From Chrysophaeum taylorii (Eukaryota; Sar; Pelagophyceae; Pelagomonadales; Pelagomonadaceae): a stretch of 34,185 nt of DNA. Every line of letters starts with the position of its first letter. Position 1 is the stretch's first letter. The stretch lies in contig JAQMWT010000539.1 in assembly GCA_029834535.1 (NCBI GenBank), positions 1-34,185 on the forward strand, in the 5' to 3' direction. The translations under genes were made by a program, and so were the position numbers. This document shows positions 1 to 8,955 of this stretch, piece by piece. The notes below the pieces were generated by a model. That model worked only from the letters and a program-made list of their open reading frames with translations, did not search any database and was not told the DNA's origin.

Positions 1-1700
1 GCATGCGGGCGACGTGACCGGGCCAGCGGAGCTGGCGGCGCGGTGACGACGTCGATGGACTCGAGGCCGAGGCGCCGCAGCAGGATCTCCGTTGAGATGT
101 GGTGGAACCAGGTGTGTTTCCGGGTCACACGACACATGACGCGGGCGCACTGCGCGTGGAAACACCGCAGCCGGCGGAACAGGACCTCGGTGAGGCACCA
201 CGATTCCGCACCGTGAAGGAGGATGGCCAGGACGAGCGAGACATAGACGAGGCGCTTGGCGCGAGCAGAGACGGACTTCGAGGCGAAGATGCAGTCCCGC
301 AAGGCACCGAAGGCCTGAGACGCCTTCTTGATCCGCGCGTCGACGTCGGAGTCGTCGGAGTCGTCGCGGCAGTCGCGCGAGAGGACCGAGCCGAGGTACT
401 TAAACTGGTCGACGACCGGTATGAAGCGGCCGCGCCCGAGCTCGATGTCCGAGAGGTTCGTGTCGTCGAACGACTTTGGGTCGCCGTACAGGTGTGCCGG
501 GCGAGCGACGAACAGCATCTCCGTTTTGGACGCCGCTTTCGTGTGTCGGTTGCCGCAATGCACCTCCATGCCCCAGGCGCCGCAGTGTTCGATGAGGCGC
601 GGTGTCTCGCTGGCGGCGATGTGGCGGTCCCGGAAGAGAAAGGCAACGTCGTCGGCGTACGCCGATTCATCGAAGGGAAACTCGTCGCCGCGAGCGGACC
701 AACCCCGGTTCGTCATCTGGAAGTCTTTCCGCGTACGGTAGACACACGGGGCGCGGCCATGGCGTCGTCGAAACGACGTCGGTGCCGCCATGAACAGCAC
801 GAACAGGACGGGGCCCAGGACGTCGCCCTGCTTGACGCCGATGATCGAGTCAACCGAGGCGACGACACCGCTGACCGAGAAGTGGACCTGGATTCGGTGG
901 AGGCCCTTGATGACTGCGACGAGCTTCGGCGGGACGCCGAACTTCAGGAGCACCTCCCAGAGAAGCTCTCGCGGGACGCGGTCGAGCGCCTTAACGAAAT
1001 CGATGAACAGTACCCACGAGTCCTGACCGTGCTCACGCCGCTTCTTCAGCGCTAGCTTGAGCGAGAAGGTGGCGTCGGACGTACCGCGCTCGGGTCGAAA
1101 GCCACATTGAGACTCGTGATCGAGGGCCTCGCAGATGACGTTGAGTCGCGCACGGACGATGTTCGAAACGATCTTCTGCGCGACCTCGAGCACGGTAGTT
1201 GCCCGGCAGGGAGAGGTCCCCCTTCTTGGGGAGAATCCCGAGGAGGCCTACGTCCCACTCGGCCGGCTGGACTTCAGACTCCCAGAACTCGAGGACTACA
1301 CGCTCCAACAGCGGGAGCGTGCGAGCGTCGGTGGCGAGCGCCTTCCAGACCTCCGCGCGCAGGCCCGATTCGCCGGGCGCGGTGCAGTTCAGCTGACCAA
1401 CGGCCCGTTTTATCGCCTCCTGCGTCGGTGGTTCCCCGAGTTCCGGACGGATCGGCAACTGGTCAACGTCGTTGATCACGGTGGGGTCGTAGCGAGCTTG
1501 TCGACTGTAGAGCTGCTTGAAGTGCGCCTTGAACACGTCGGCGTTCTCCTGTGGCGACGAGCACCTGCTACCGTCGGCCTTCGTCATCTGCACCTGCCTA
1601 GCCAATGTGGTTCGTGAGACCGCGTCGGAGCCGTTCGACCGTATTCCAGTATTTCGAAGTGCCGCCGAGCGACTCGCTTCCCGCGTTGAGTCCGGCACAC
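1..1700 (-). pseudogene. Reverse transcriptase domain of non-LTR retrotransposon, frameshifted
   Basis: The minus-strand frames give, in order, a pre-RT segment, a fingers segment ending GILPKKGDLSLPGNYR (near 1190), motif A as FIDFVKALDRVPREL (around 981-1007), a motif B region with GVKQGDVLGPVLF (around 820-850), and the catalytic YADD box at 648-659. A C-terminal domain rich in R, C and H follows, including AESWCLTEV and an RRLRCFHAQ stretch. The reading frame changes near 1600, near 1180 and near 720, so no full protein can be made. The two aspartates of YADD and the motif A aspartates are still present, so the decay is not ancient. The C-terminal part runs off the left edge. Confidence 0.88.
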
Positions 1701-1854
1701 AGACGAGTAATCCATCGCTCTTTCGCCCGTGCTACGGCCTTCGCGAGCCGCGACTTGATCGCCCGAAGGTCGTCGAGGATCGTGGACGCCGAGCGAAGAC
1801 GGCGCCGGGCACCGAGCGAGAGCACAAACGCGTGGAGGGAGTTGCGTCGCTCGA

Positions 1855-2480
1855 TCAGAGGCTGAGCTCTTCCGCCGCGTCCTCAAACCATCCGGGTCGG
1901 AGGCGTCGGGTCTTCGGCAAAGGCGTCAGAGGCCGAGGCCGCCGCCCGCGCAAGGCGGGAGTACGGCGAGGACGAGCCCTGTCGGCGTCGGCCTGGTCGG
2001 CGTCGGGTATCTCGTCCGTGGCGTCGGTCGGTGCGTCGTCGGTCGCGTTGTCATGTGACCCACGGCCCAATCCGAAGATGTCGAGCACTCTCGAGCACCA
2101 CCGGCGCCGGAATCCGAAGCGCGTGCTTTCTGAGCGCAGGGGAGCGCAGTCAAGGCGCGCCAAAGAGGGCCGTGTGCCAGGAGGCCGTGCGAGGCGGACT
2201 TTGACGCGCAGGATGCACTTGAGAGCGCGGTGGTCCGAGTCCACGAGGCTGCTGGTCAAACCCACATCAGCGAACCGGTGCACGTCGCGCCGCCGTGAGA
2301 TCATGTGATCGAGCTGGTACGTTTTCCAGGAGCGCGGGTGCAGCCACGACGCGTAGGCGCGCTTGCGGAAGAACGTGCCGACCGACGCCAGACGCCGTGT
2401 TGCGAGGAACGTGTGGAGACGGCGGCCAGCGTTGTTGACGTAAGGCGCCCCGTAGGGCCCACAGGGGCCGTCGACGACCA
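1855..2480 (-). pseudogene. APE-type endonuclease C-terminus plus linker of LINE copy 1
   Basis: The minus-strand frame from 2480 down to 1855 carries the last third of an exonuclease-endonuclease-phosphatase (EEP) fold. It shows GAPYVNNAGRRLHTFL, then QLDHMISRRRDVHR, and the catalytic-type SDHRAL motif at 2221-2238. A charged, D/A/P-rich linker leads to the RT region. The N-terminal EEP motifs are absent because the element is truncated at 2480. Open frame continues about 55 bases beyond the junction into element U, which is accidental read-through. Comparison with 18600-19470 confirms the homology. Confidence 0.85.
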
Positions 2481-3510
2481 TCATGTTCATTCTTCGGACA
2501 TCCCCCGTCCACAAATTAATCCTCTCTTGAAACATACGCTCCCTACACGTTGTAAACTGTACAGCTCTCGCATATCGACAACACCCTTCTGTCGAATGTC
2601 TCCCCTTTCAGTCACTGCACGATTCACCAGGGATGCACCACGCTCCCTCGCGCTTGTACATCAAGGGAATTTTTATTCTGGTGAAAACGCTTCGTTTGAT
2701 TCTGATGAAAACGACGCCGGTCATGAAATGAAAAGATCAGTCGATTGTCACAGTTCAGGATTACTTTGCAACATAGAACCCGGAAGATGCGACTTTGACC
2801 ATACCTTCGAAGTCAACTCTCCCCCTGGCACGGACACTATCTTCAAGCAGTCCATCGCCTTCAGGCATTCTCTTCTGTTGCCCGACCCTTCTGCATTTTC
2901 TGAACAGGGTACCGACTCGTCAGCACAGGACACACGCCTGTATCCACCATCATACGCGATACACTCGCAAACCTCAGTCTCCGCCCAATCATCTTTCGAT
3001 GATAGCCACTGGCGACTTACACGAAAATACGAACCCAAGTCTACTCCAACCCCAGACAACTTTATAACGATATCGCCATCGCACTACGATTACACCCATA
3101 TCACTTTACACGCTCATAGCCTAGCTTCCGCCGTCCCACGCTACACTCAGGACGACAGCTTTGACACGTCGTATGTGACAGGCAATTCTGGTTCCCTCAT
3201 CTTCCAGAAACAGCTCCGCCTTGCTCGCTCTCATTACGACGACGATTACCTTACCGCGTCGAAACCGATTTGGTTAAATGGTCATATCATCTCTTCATGG
3301 GATCACGCTGGCGTTCCGTGACATCGTCAAATCTTTACTAGCAAAACTTTAGTCACGATAGAATCTCATCCCTACGACCACTTTCACCATTCACTTTTCG
3401 ATGAACCATTGGTCTGCTGCACAATTCCCGACTGCCTGACCCATGATCCCTACTGTTATTATTATTCGATAGACCACCCGCCCTACTCAGATGCTCCCCC
3501 AGCCACTTAG
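2481..3510 (+). pseudogene. Element U reading frame, C-terminal part, interrupted by a stop (unknown protein)
   Basis: An open frame runs from the junction to a TGA at 3319-3321, and the same frame continues to a TAG at 3508-3510. Copy B (30989-32585, minus) keeps the same frame past the first stop. Length differences between the copies in this part are all multiples of three (one of 27 and several of 3 bases), as expected if the frame was once translated. The product would be rich in S, T, H, P and Y, with pairs such as CNIEPGRC and VCCTIPDC. No known domain is visible. Low G content also favours open frames on this strand, so coding status is not proven. Confidence 0.45.
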
Positions 3511-3969
3511 GATTTATCCACCGGCACGCACCGTCCCCTATCTCATTAGCCACTGAGCAAGATGATGATCTGATCTCTCGCACAACAGAATTTGCCATAC
3601 TTCATCGTTAGCCTACCTAGCATCTTCCTCCACTTTTCTTCTTCTTACTCGCGATCGATGCTTTTTCCTTTCTTTGATCATCATCCACCTCTTCTTGCAA
3701 TACCCTCTTTCTTCGTTCTGCTTCCCCTCTCAACATATTCTATACTCGACTTCACGCTCTTTCTCCTTTCTCACACACACTACCTGCGTCGTTTCGATTT
3801 CCTCTATCTCTTTCATGCACTTTGCACACTTTCCTTCAACGCCTCCTCACGACTCGACATCCATTTGTCCTTGGCCAGACATTTGTTTTGTTTGTTTGTC
3901 CCAGATTTCGCGTTCAATCTGCGAGGGCGTAGAGATAGAAAATTCCATTTAGGGTTAGGAACCCCCTTA

Positions 3970-4231
3970 ACCTCACCGGGCGGGCCGGTTGGCAGCCGGA
4001 ACGTTCGCAGTGGGACGGGGTATGGCCGCGGGGCGCAGACGGAAGGTTATCGACGAGTTGGTTGTCAGTCACATCGCGGTCTCCTCGTCGCATGGCGACA
4101 AGCTTGATGATCACTCTCCGCCGACCCACCTTTCGGCGCCCCTCGTCTACGGGCCCGTGATTCCGGACTGGCTCCTGTCGGTCCGGCCTGGCTCCCATGC
4201 TCGGGAGAGGTCTGAAGTTAGTTTTAGTTTA
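3970..4231 (+). mobile_element. Short LINE-derived insertion inside element U copy A
   Basis: This segment is absent from the corresponding place in the other U copy (near 30575), so it was inserted here. Its last ~80 bases match the 3' end of the LINE at 20330-20410 and the minus-strand copy at 17087-17368: a GATTCCGGACTGG-like start, GGCTCCCATGCTCGGGAGAGG-type core and a tail of GTTAG-like repeats. Its first part matches the head found at 17368 and at 18345. It is therefore either a SINE-like element using the LINE 3' end or an internally deleted LINE. Confidence 0.65.
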
Positions 4232-4282
4232 AACTCACACACCTAACACAACCCCAAAATCGTGCACCGTGCTGCTCTTTGT

Positions 4283-4309
4283 GTCGTCGTCGTCGTCGTC
4301 GTCGTCGTT
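4283..4309 (+). repeat. (GTC)n microsatellite
   Basis: About nine GTC units stand here inside element U copy A, where copy B has the same flanks but only a single unit (TGTGTCGTTAGAGG). This is an expansion that happened after the copies separated. Confidence 0.85.
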
Positions 4310-4464
4310 AGAGGACAGGACGAAAGGCAGCTAGCTCTACCTGTGCCACCATTCTCTACCAGAGGCACAGTGGTTTTTACTGTTCTCCACAAACAACCAT
4401 ACACATCCTTCACGCACCACACTCCCCTCTTAGCAGTCGACCTTTAAAGACAGACAAGTGCAGG

Positions 4465-4800
4465 CCAGTAAGTTCACCTAGTCCCAATCTCTAACCCCAG
4501 CAAGTTCACCTGTTCCCGTTAAGTTCACCTAGTCCCAATCTCTAACCCCAGTAAGTTCGGCGTAAACCCCGCATCCACTCACCCCACTCTCCTTCGAGCT
4601 CGTCGCTCTCACCCCCGCCAATCTAAGCTGCTTTGATCCGCACACGCCGCTAAGCTTTGAGTTTACTCTAAAAGCCTCAGTAAGTTCACACTTGGTCTCA
4701 GTAAGTTCACCTGGTCACTAATTTCAGCTAGTCCCAATCTCTAACCCCAGTAAGTCCACCTGGTTCCAGTAAGTTCACCTGGCCCCAGTAAGTTCTTCAC
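4465..4800 (+). repeat. CAGTAAGTTCACC minisatellite-like tract, copy A
   Basis: About nine variants of CAGTAAGTTCACCTGG-like units are interspersed with CCAATCTCTAACCCC. The tract lies just beyond the stop of the helicase fragment, on its 3' side. The same arrangement recurs at 12400-12693, so it belongs to the element and may be a subterminal binding array. Confidence 0.75.
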
Positions 4801-5394
4801 CTACAGTGCGCGTGTAGACGCCGGGAGGGGGCTTATCGGTCGATATTGCGCAGCACGTGTGGAGTAGGGTGGAGTCGTCGACCAAGAAGAGGATATTCTC
4901 GGGGTTGCCGATCGACAGAGAGCCACGTAGAGCTGGACGTGGCAGAAGACGGGCTTGGGGGAGAGGACGCCGACCTCGCGGGGCGTCTGGCCCTGGCTCT
5001 TAGTGATCGTTTGGCGTCGGCGGGCCTTAAGGGATACAGGTTGGAGGAGCCTCGGTGACACGACACGATCGATCATGCATCTGGTACCGTTGCAGTGGCC
5101 GTGCGACGGGTCGAGGTTGCGAAGACTTTAAGCTCGCGATCAAAGTCAGCATGCCGTTGGTTGTCAGGAGTTCAAAACTCGACTCTTGAGAGCGAGGCGT
5201 CGTCTTCCGACCCAACCTAGTCGGCCGAAAAGAACTCCGACGCCTCGTCTCCGGGGGAAAAAGGCCGCGGTCATGCGCGCGTTGTCAGCATCGACAACAT
5301 CGTTTCGACGGGGCGTGAGAATGGCGCGCTGAAAGAGCCGCCGCGGGTCGTGGAAACAGTCTGCGAGGTCGCCGTATACGGCTTGGAGGATCAA
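4801..5394 (-). pseudogene. PIF1/Helitron-type DNA helicase, C-terminal fragment, frameshifted
   Basis: The minus strand shows the end of a PIF1-family superfamily 1B helicase. In order these are YGDLADCFHDP and RAILTPRRNDVVDADN (near 5290-5385), NLDPSHGHCNGTR (near 5064-5125), the motif V-like TITKSQGQT (near 4985-5015), and LYVALCR of motif VI (near 4915-4935). The open frame ends at 4801. The segments lie in different frames, so the gene is broken, and the N-terminal ATPase motifs and any Rep nuclease are absent. The NLDPS-CNGTR and TINKSQGQT spacing is characteristic of PIF1-like helicases, including those of Helitrons. Confidence 0.85.
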
Positions 5395-5934
5395 TGCCTG
5401 CCTGGCTCGCGGGCCTACATGATCCTTACCCTAAGTCGAGGGACAAACATAACATAACGGACGTCGTCCTTCGTCGCACATACGTCCGGCGGCAGCATGC
5501 GTACGACCTACCAAGGCGGGGCCCTTGGTCCTCTCTTCGCCTGCCCCACGCCTCGGCGATGACCCCGACTAGGTCCCGCGTACTTATCTCCGCCCGTCAG
5601 GCACATCCCTCATACCCCACAAACCCACCCACATCCTTCATGCTCCCCACACACACCCCCCTTCTTACAACAGTCGACATTTAAAGACAAACAGACAGAC
5701 TCCGCACACACACCCCCCTCTTAGCAGTCGACATTTAAAGACAAACAGACAGACAGAGAGAGAGACAGACAGACAAACATCTGTCGATTAGTAGTAAGGA
5801 CATCCTGAGCGCGGAGTTTTTTTTTTCCTAGTCGGGTTTTATTTAGTGTCGTGTGCGCCACACGTGATCACTGACCATGGCACGTGTACCCCAGGAGCGA
5901 GCGAGCGACGTTACGACTTCCCATGGGGGTACTG

Positions 5935-6012
5935 TGCTGTACTGTACCCAAAATTTATTTATGTTCCCTGGGTACGTCGTAAATCATTTATTTTCCCCCA
6001 AGGGAATTTTTT
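5935..6012 (+). repeat. Short dispersed repeat around CCCTGGGTACGT, copy 1
   Basis: A TACCCAAAATTTATT stretch, TTCCCTGGGTACGTCG and CCCCCAAGGGAATTTTT occur in this order. The reverse complement of the same three blocks occurs at 21955-22020, and a partial copy lies at 23285-23330. Three copies in 34 kb suggest a small non-autonomous transposon or a MITE-like unit. Confidence 0.5.
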
Positions 6013-6460
6013 TCTCGTCGTGATGGGAAGAACAAAGTGGGCGAGCCATCGCCAACGCGAAATGTGAACACTCGCGCGTGGCTCCGCCAACACCGCCGTG
6101 GCTCCTCTAGACCCGAAGTATAAAGTCGTGGAGCGTCGACGACACCCAACGGTTGGTTGGTTGGATGAGAGCCTTAAGTAAGTAAGTTAAGATTGGCTGC
6201 TGATTATCAGCCACGGCTACCTGCGCTGGGCCCTGGAGCATTTTTTTGGAGATTGCTCCAGGAGGCAACAAGCAAAGGCCGCGGTCGTGGCGAAGAACCA
6301 GAACCTGGACGACGCGCGAGATTTTTTTTTTGGCCCTTAGTCCTCAAGAAGAAGAAGAACAACAAGGTGAATGAATACCCTCGTCGAATCGAATCGAATC
6401 GAATCGGATATGCCACAGCCTCCTACTTGTGCCTCCGAGAGTCGAGAGCGAGACCGTCGG

Positions 6461-6605
<145 letters not shown>

Positions 6606-6989
6606 GCGGAGAACGGACTGACTGGATGCTTTGATTCCTACTTTGCGGCCTCGAGTCAGCTCCACAAAGGCCATCCCTTAGACATTGCTGCTGGGACTTC
6701 TCGTGGCCCTTCCCTTCATCGAATAACCCCCCGATCGTCTGTCTGCTTATTTCATACAATTTAAGTGTCTCAAAAAAAAACTCGCCGGAAGAAAGAAAGA
6801 AAGAAAGAAAATAAACACCGTTGATCAAATCCCTCATTATCCTATTGCAAGCAAGGCAAGGCAAGGCAAGCATCATAGGAGCCGAGCCGGGGCAATAAAA
6901 GAAGAAGCGCGAAAAGGGAAGAAGATTGATGAGCACGGTGCTTTGGTAAAATAAAGTTGGTGCTTCAATCCCTGCATGGAATCCTGCTC

Positions 6990-8068
6990 TCGCTCGAGCC
7001 TAATACGGGCAACGTCCCAGCCAAGCAGCCGCAACAGTCGGGATTGAAGGGCCAGTCACAATTCTCGATCTCTTCAGGTAGTGGTACGGCCCGTAGACTA
7101 GGACCGCGCGCGCTTCGTGTCGGTATGAGCCGTGCCGAGCGACAATCCCTCTTCCGTCGCGTGCTCGAAGACGTGCGGCCAGCCAATTCGGTCGAGCGCG
7201 GTCGCGCTAGAGTTGGGTTTATTGATGAGTCCTGACGTTGATGCGCTTCCTGGAGAATCTTCTGGGGTTTTGACAGCCGGAAGTTCCGGCGGTGGTCGGG
7301 CCACTCGCTCGAGGTGCAGCGAAGCGAGGAGGAGCTGCGAGAGTCCACGATCATCCAAGGCATCGAGATCTGTGACGGCGACGACGAAAAGCTCGGCGTC
7401 CTTTTTTTTTTTTTCCAGTCGACGAAGGCAACGAGTGCCCGCGCCGCGTTGGCGAGGGCCCGCGGATTGAACTCGCCGAGCCGCGAAGTGGACGCAGAGG
7501 CAATCACGTCGAAGAGCTCGCGTGCCTCGATGCCCGCCGTCGCGAAGGCCCGCGCTGTGTTCGCGATGTTCGTTGATTAAACTCGTCTATATCCGCGAAG
7601 GAACCGCGCCGGCGATGGCTGCGAAGAATAGCTGTGGTGCCTCGATACCCGCCGTCTATCGAAGGCCCACGCCGTCGTGATGGCGAGGTTCTGCGGATTG
7701 AATAATGTTTTGCGGCGGCGTCGACAAGCGTTCGCGAGGGCCATCAAAAAAACGGCGATCGCGCTGCACATCGCGGCGGTTTCGGCCTCCAAACTTGGCA
7801 ACGCGGCGCGCGGCAGTCGACGAGTTGCGAGCGCTAAATTTGTCGCCGCAAATAGTGAGAGAATCGTCTCGGGAGTCGCACCGCGGTCCATCATCTGCTT
7901 CCCCCATTCAATTTGTTGCCATCGCGGTGCCTCGGAACGGCTGGCTAGCGCGGAGCTCGAGGGAGTGTCGGCACGGCGACGGTCAGCGCGGGCGTGCCCG
8001 GGGCCGCACCGCTGCGTCTCACTTCTTGTTGTCGGCGCTAAAGATGCTCGCGGACACTTTAGCAGCAT
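6990..8068 (-). pseudogene. RAP-domain repeat protein (algal FNPQNLANTAWAFA-type), decayed
   Basis: The minus strand holds degenerate helical repeats of a type common in algal organelle RNA-binding proteins: FNPQNLAITTAWAF (about 7655-7705), TAGIEAPQLFFAAIAG (about 7610-7660), NIANTARAFATAGIEAREL (about 7510-7573) and EFNPRALANAARALVAF (about 7420-7475). Next come LDDRGLSQLLLASLHLE and RIGWPHVFEH (about 7170-7200). A RAP-like core VYGPYHYLKR lies at 7069-7098, followed by TGPS. Such proteins usually act in organellar RNA processing. At least four frame changes, one at a T12 run near 7401-7412 (plus strand), mark it as a pseudogene. Introns cannot explain shifts inside single repeats. Confidence 0.7.
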
Positions 8069-8156
8069 CCGAGGCGTAACCGCATCCGCTGGTCATCCGC
8101 GTGTTATCCGCATCCGTGACCAATTTAATTGAAGAGGAGACGCGCGCGGCTGCAGG

Positions 8157-8196
8157 AAAATAAATAAATAAATAAATAAATCAATCAATCAATCAC
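8157..8196 (+). repeat. (AAAT)n followed by (AATC)n microsatellite
   Basis: About six AAAT units run directly into four AATC-type units. Confidence 0.95.
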
Positions 8197-8358
8197 TGCG
8201 GCTTAGCCATACGCGCGACTCCGAGCCAGAGTAAAACTTGTCGTCGTCGTCGTCGGGATATTGTACGCGTCCTGTCCTCGATGACGACGACAGCGAAGCG
8301 CCCCCCGCGAACATGGCGAGGTCATCGAGCGAGACGCCGTCGACGAGCCCGCCCTCGA

Positions 8359-8457
8359 TGAGGAGGAGGAGGAGGAGGAGGAGGATGAGAGCCCAGGTCC
8401 CGAGGAGAACCGAACCTCACCTCACCTCACCTCACCTCACCTCACCTCACGTCACCT
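8359..8457 (+). repeat. (GGA)n and (CTCAC)n microsatellites
   Basis: A run of nine GGA units (about 8359-8385) is followed by eight CTCAC pentamers (about 8414-8457). Confidence 0.95.
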
Positions 8458-8581
8458 CCGCGACTACCTACCTACCTCATGGACCTCGGAGACGACGCCA
8501 CATTCTACCATGAGGGCGCCACACTTCATTCCCCCTTGCGACGAGCCATTCAGCGTCGTCGGCAAAGTATGAGTTGCGTAT

Positions 8582-8655
8582 TTCCGGAAAAGTGAAGAAG
8601 AGCCGACCTCCGGAATCTTCCATATTATTGTTCGATTGGAAACAAACTTCCGGAA
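8582..8655. promoter_or_regulatory. Cluster of heat-shock-element-like TTCnnGAA / GAAnnTTC sites
   Basis: TTCCGGAA occurs at 8582-8589 and 8648-8655, and GAATCTTC at 8613-8620. All three fit the inverted nTTCnnGAAn or nGAAnnTTCn modules bound by heat-shock factors. No gene start is recognised beside them, so function is only a suggestion. Confidence 0.2.
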
Positions 8656-8955
8656 ACTAGAGATTTTTTTCGGCGGGCGGACTGAGCCCAAATTGGGTAG
8701 TATAACGCTCAATAGAGAGAGAGAGACGCGTGGATGTCCATCTGCGACCGCCACCAGCGCGGGGAGTGCGGTGGTGTGAGCACGCGAGGCGTTCAGCAGT
8801 GGTTATAGGAAAGGTAACTGCGAAGAGGGGGGGGAGTGCGAACGCGAGCGCGCGGGGCGGTCGGTGGCTCGCTCGGGTGTTTTGTTTAACTTTGATTGCA
8901 ACGCTAGCAGCGTTCCAGTCGCAACGCTTGAGGCTTTGAGAGAGAGCTGCGGACC

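Larger units (their letters stand above)
1..2480 (-). mobile_element. Non-LTR retrotransposon (LINE), 5'-truncated and decayed, copy 1
   Basis: Read on the minus strand, this block encodes the end of an APE-type endonuclease, a linker and a reverse transcriptase with its C-terminal domain. That is the order of an APE-class non-LTR retrotransposon, which nicks DNA with its endonuclease and copies its RNA into the nick. The 3' end lies left of base 1. The 5' end stops abruptly at about 2480, where sequence shared with the second copy of element U begins, so the endonuclease N-terminus is missing. A second copy lies at 18345-20410 on the plus strand. At least three frame changes make this copy inactive. 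The clade is not certain. Confidence 0.88.
2481..4387 (+). mobile_element. Unidentified repeated element 'U', 5'-truncated copy A
   Basis: From about 2481 to 4387 the plus strand matches, in inverted orientation, 32045 down to 30442. The match is close throughout and includes the segment around 3950 and the last ~125 bases ending TTTTTACTGTTCTC. Compared with the other copy, this one starts abruptly at 2481, while both 3' ends coincide. That pattern is typical of 5'-truncated retroposition. The plus strand is rich in C and T and poor in G, unlike the GC-rich neighbours. About 260 bases at 3970-4231 are a later insertion. I cannot assign U to a known transposon class. Confidence 0.7.
4388..5800 (-). 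mobile_element. Helicase-bearing mobile element, copy A (Helitron-like)
   Basis: This block is repeated in direct orientation at 12381-13545, including non-coding flanks. Both copies contain, left to right, an AAGTTCACC-rich repeat tract, a decayed helicase C-terminus on the minus strand, and a right flank with CCACACACACCCCCC followed by TCGACATTTAAAGACA. In this copy the TCGAC-TTTAAAGACA module also occurs once on the left (about 4437) in the same orientation as on the right (about 5670 and 5728). Helitron origin is inferred from the helicase type. I could not define a clean TC...CTRR boundary, so a different helicase-carrying transposon is possible. Confidence 0.55.
8069..8955. other. Intergenic stretch with simple repeats, no supported gene
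   Basis: It contains several simple repeats and a group of TTCCGGAA palindromes. Open frames of up to 96 codons show no recognisable family. Confidence 0.5.

Noticed and set aside
99..1055. 318-codon plus-strand ORF at the left end
   Set aside because: It is antisense to the reverse transcriptase, whose YADD and motif A are on the minus strand. The long frame is a by-product of GC-rich codon use.
2305..2480. N-terminal part of the 338-codon frame leading into element U
   Set aside because: This part lies in the antisense of the LINE endonuclease. The fusion across 2480 is accidental.
3592..4107. 171-codon plus-strand ORF rich in F, L and S resembling a membrane protein
   Set aside because: It is translated pyrimidine-rich 3' sequence of element U and runs into the LINE-derived insertion. 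The other copy keeps a different frame open here.
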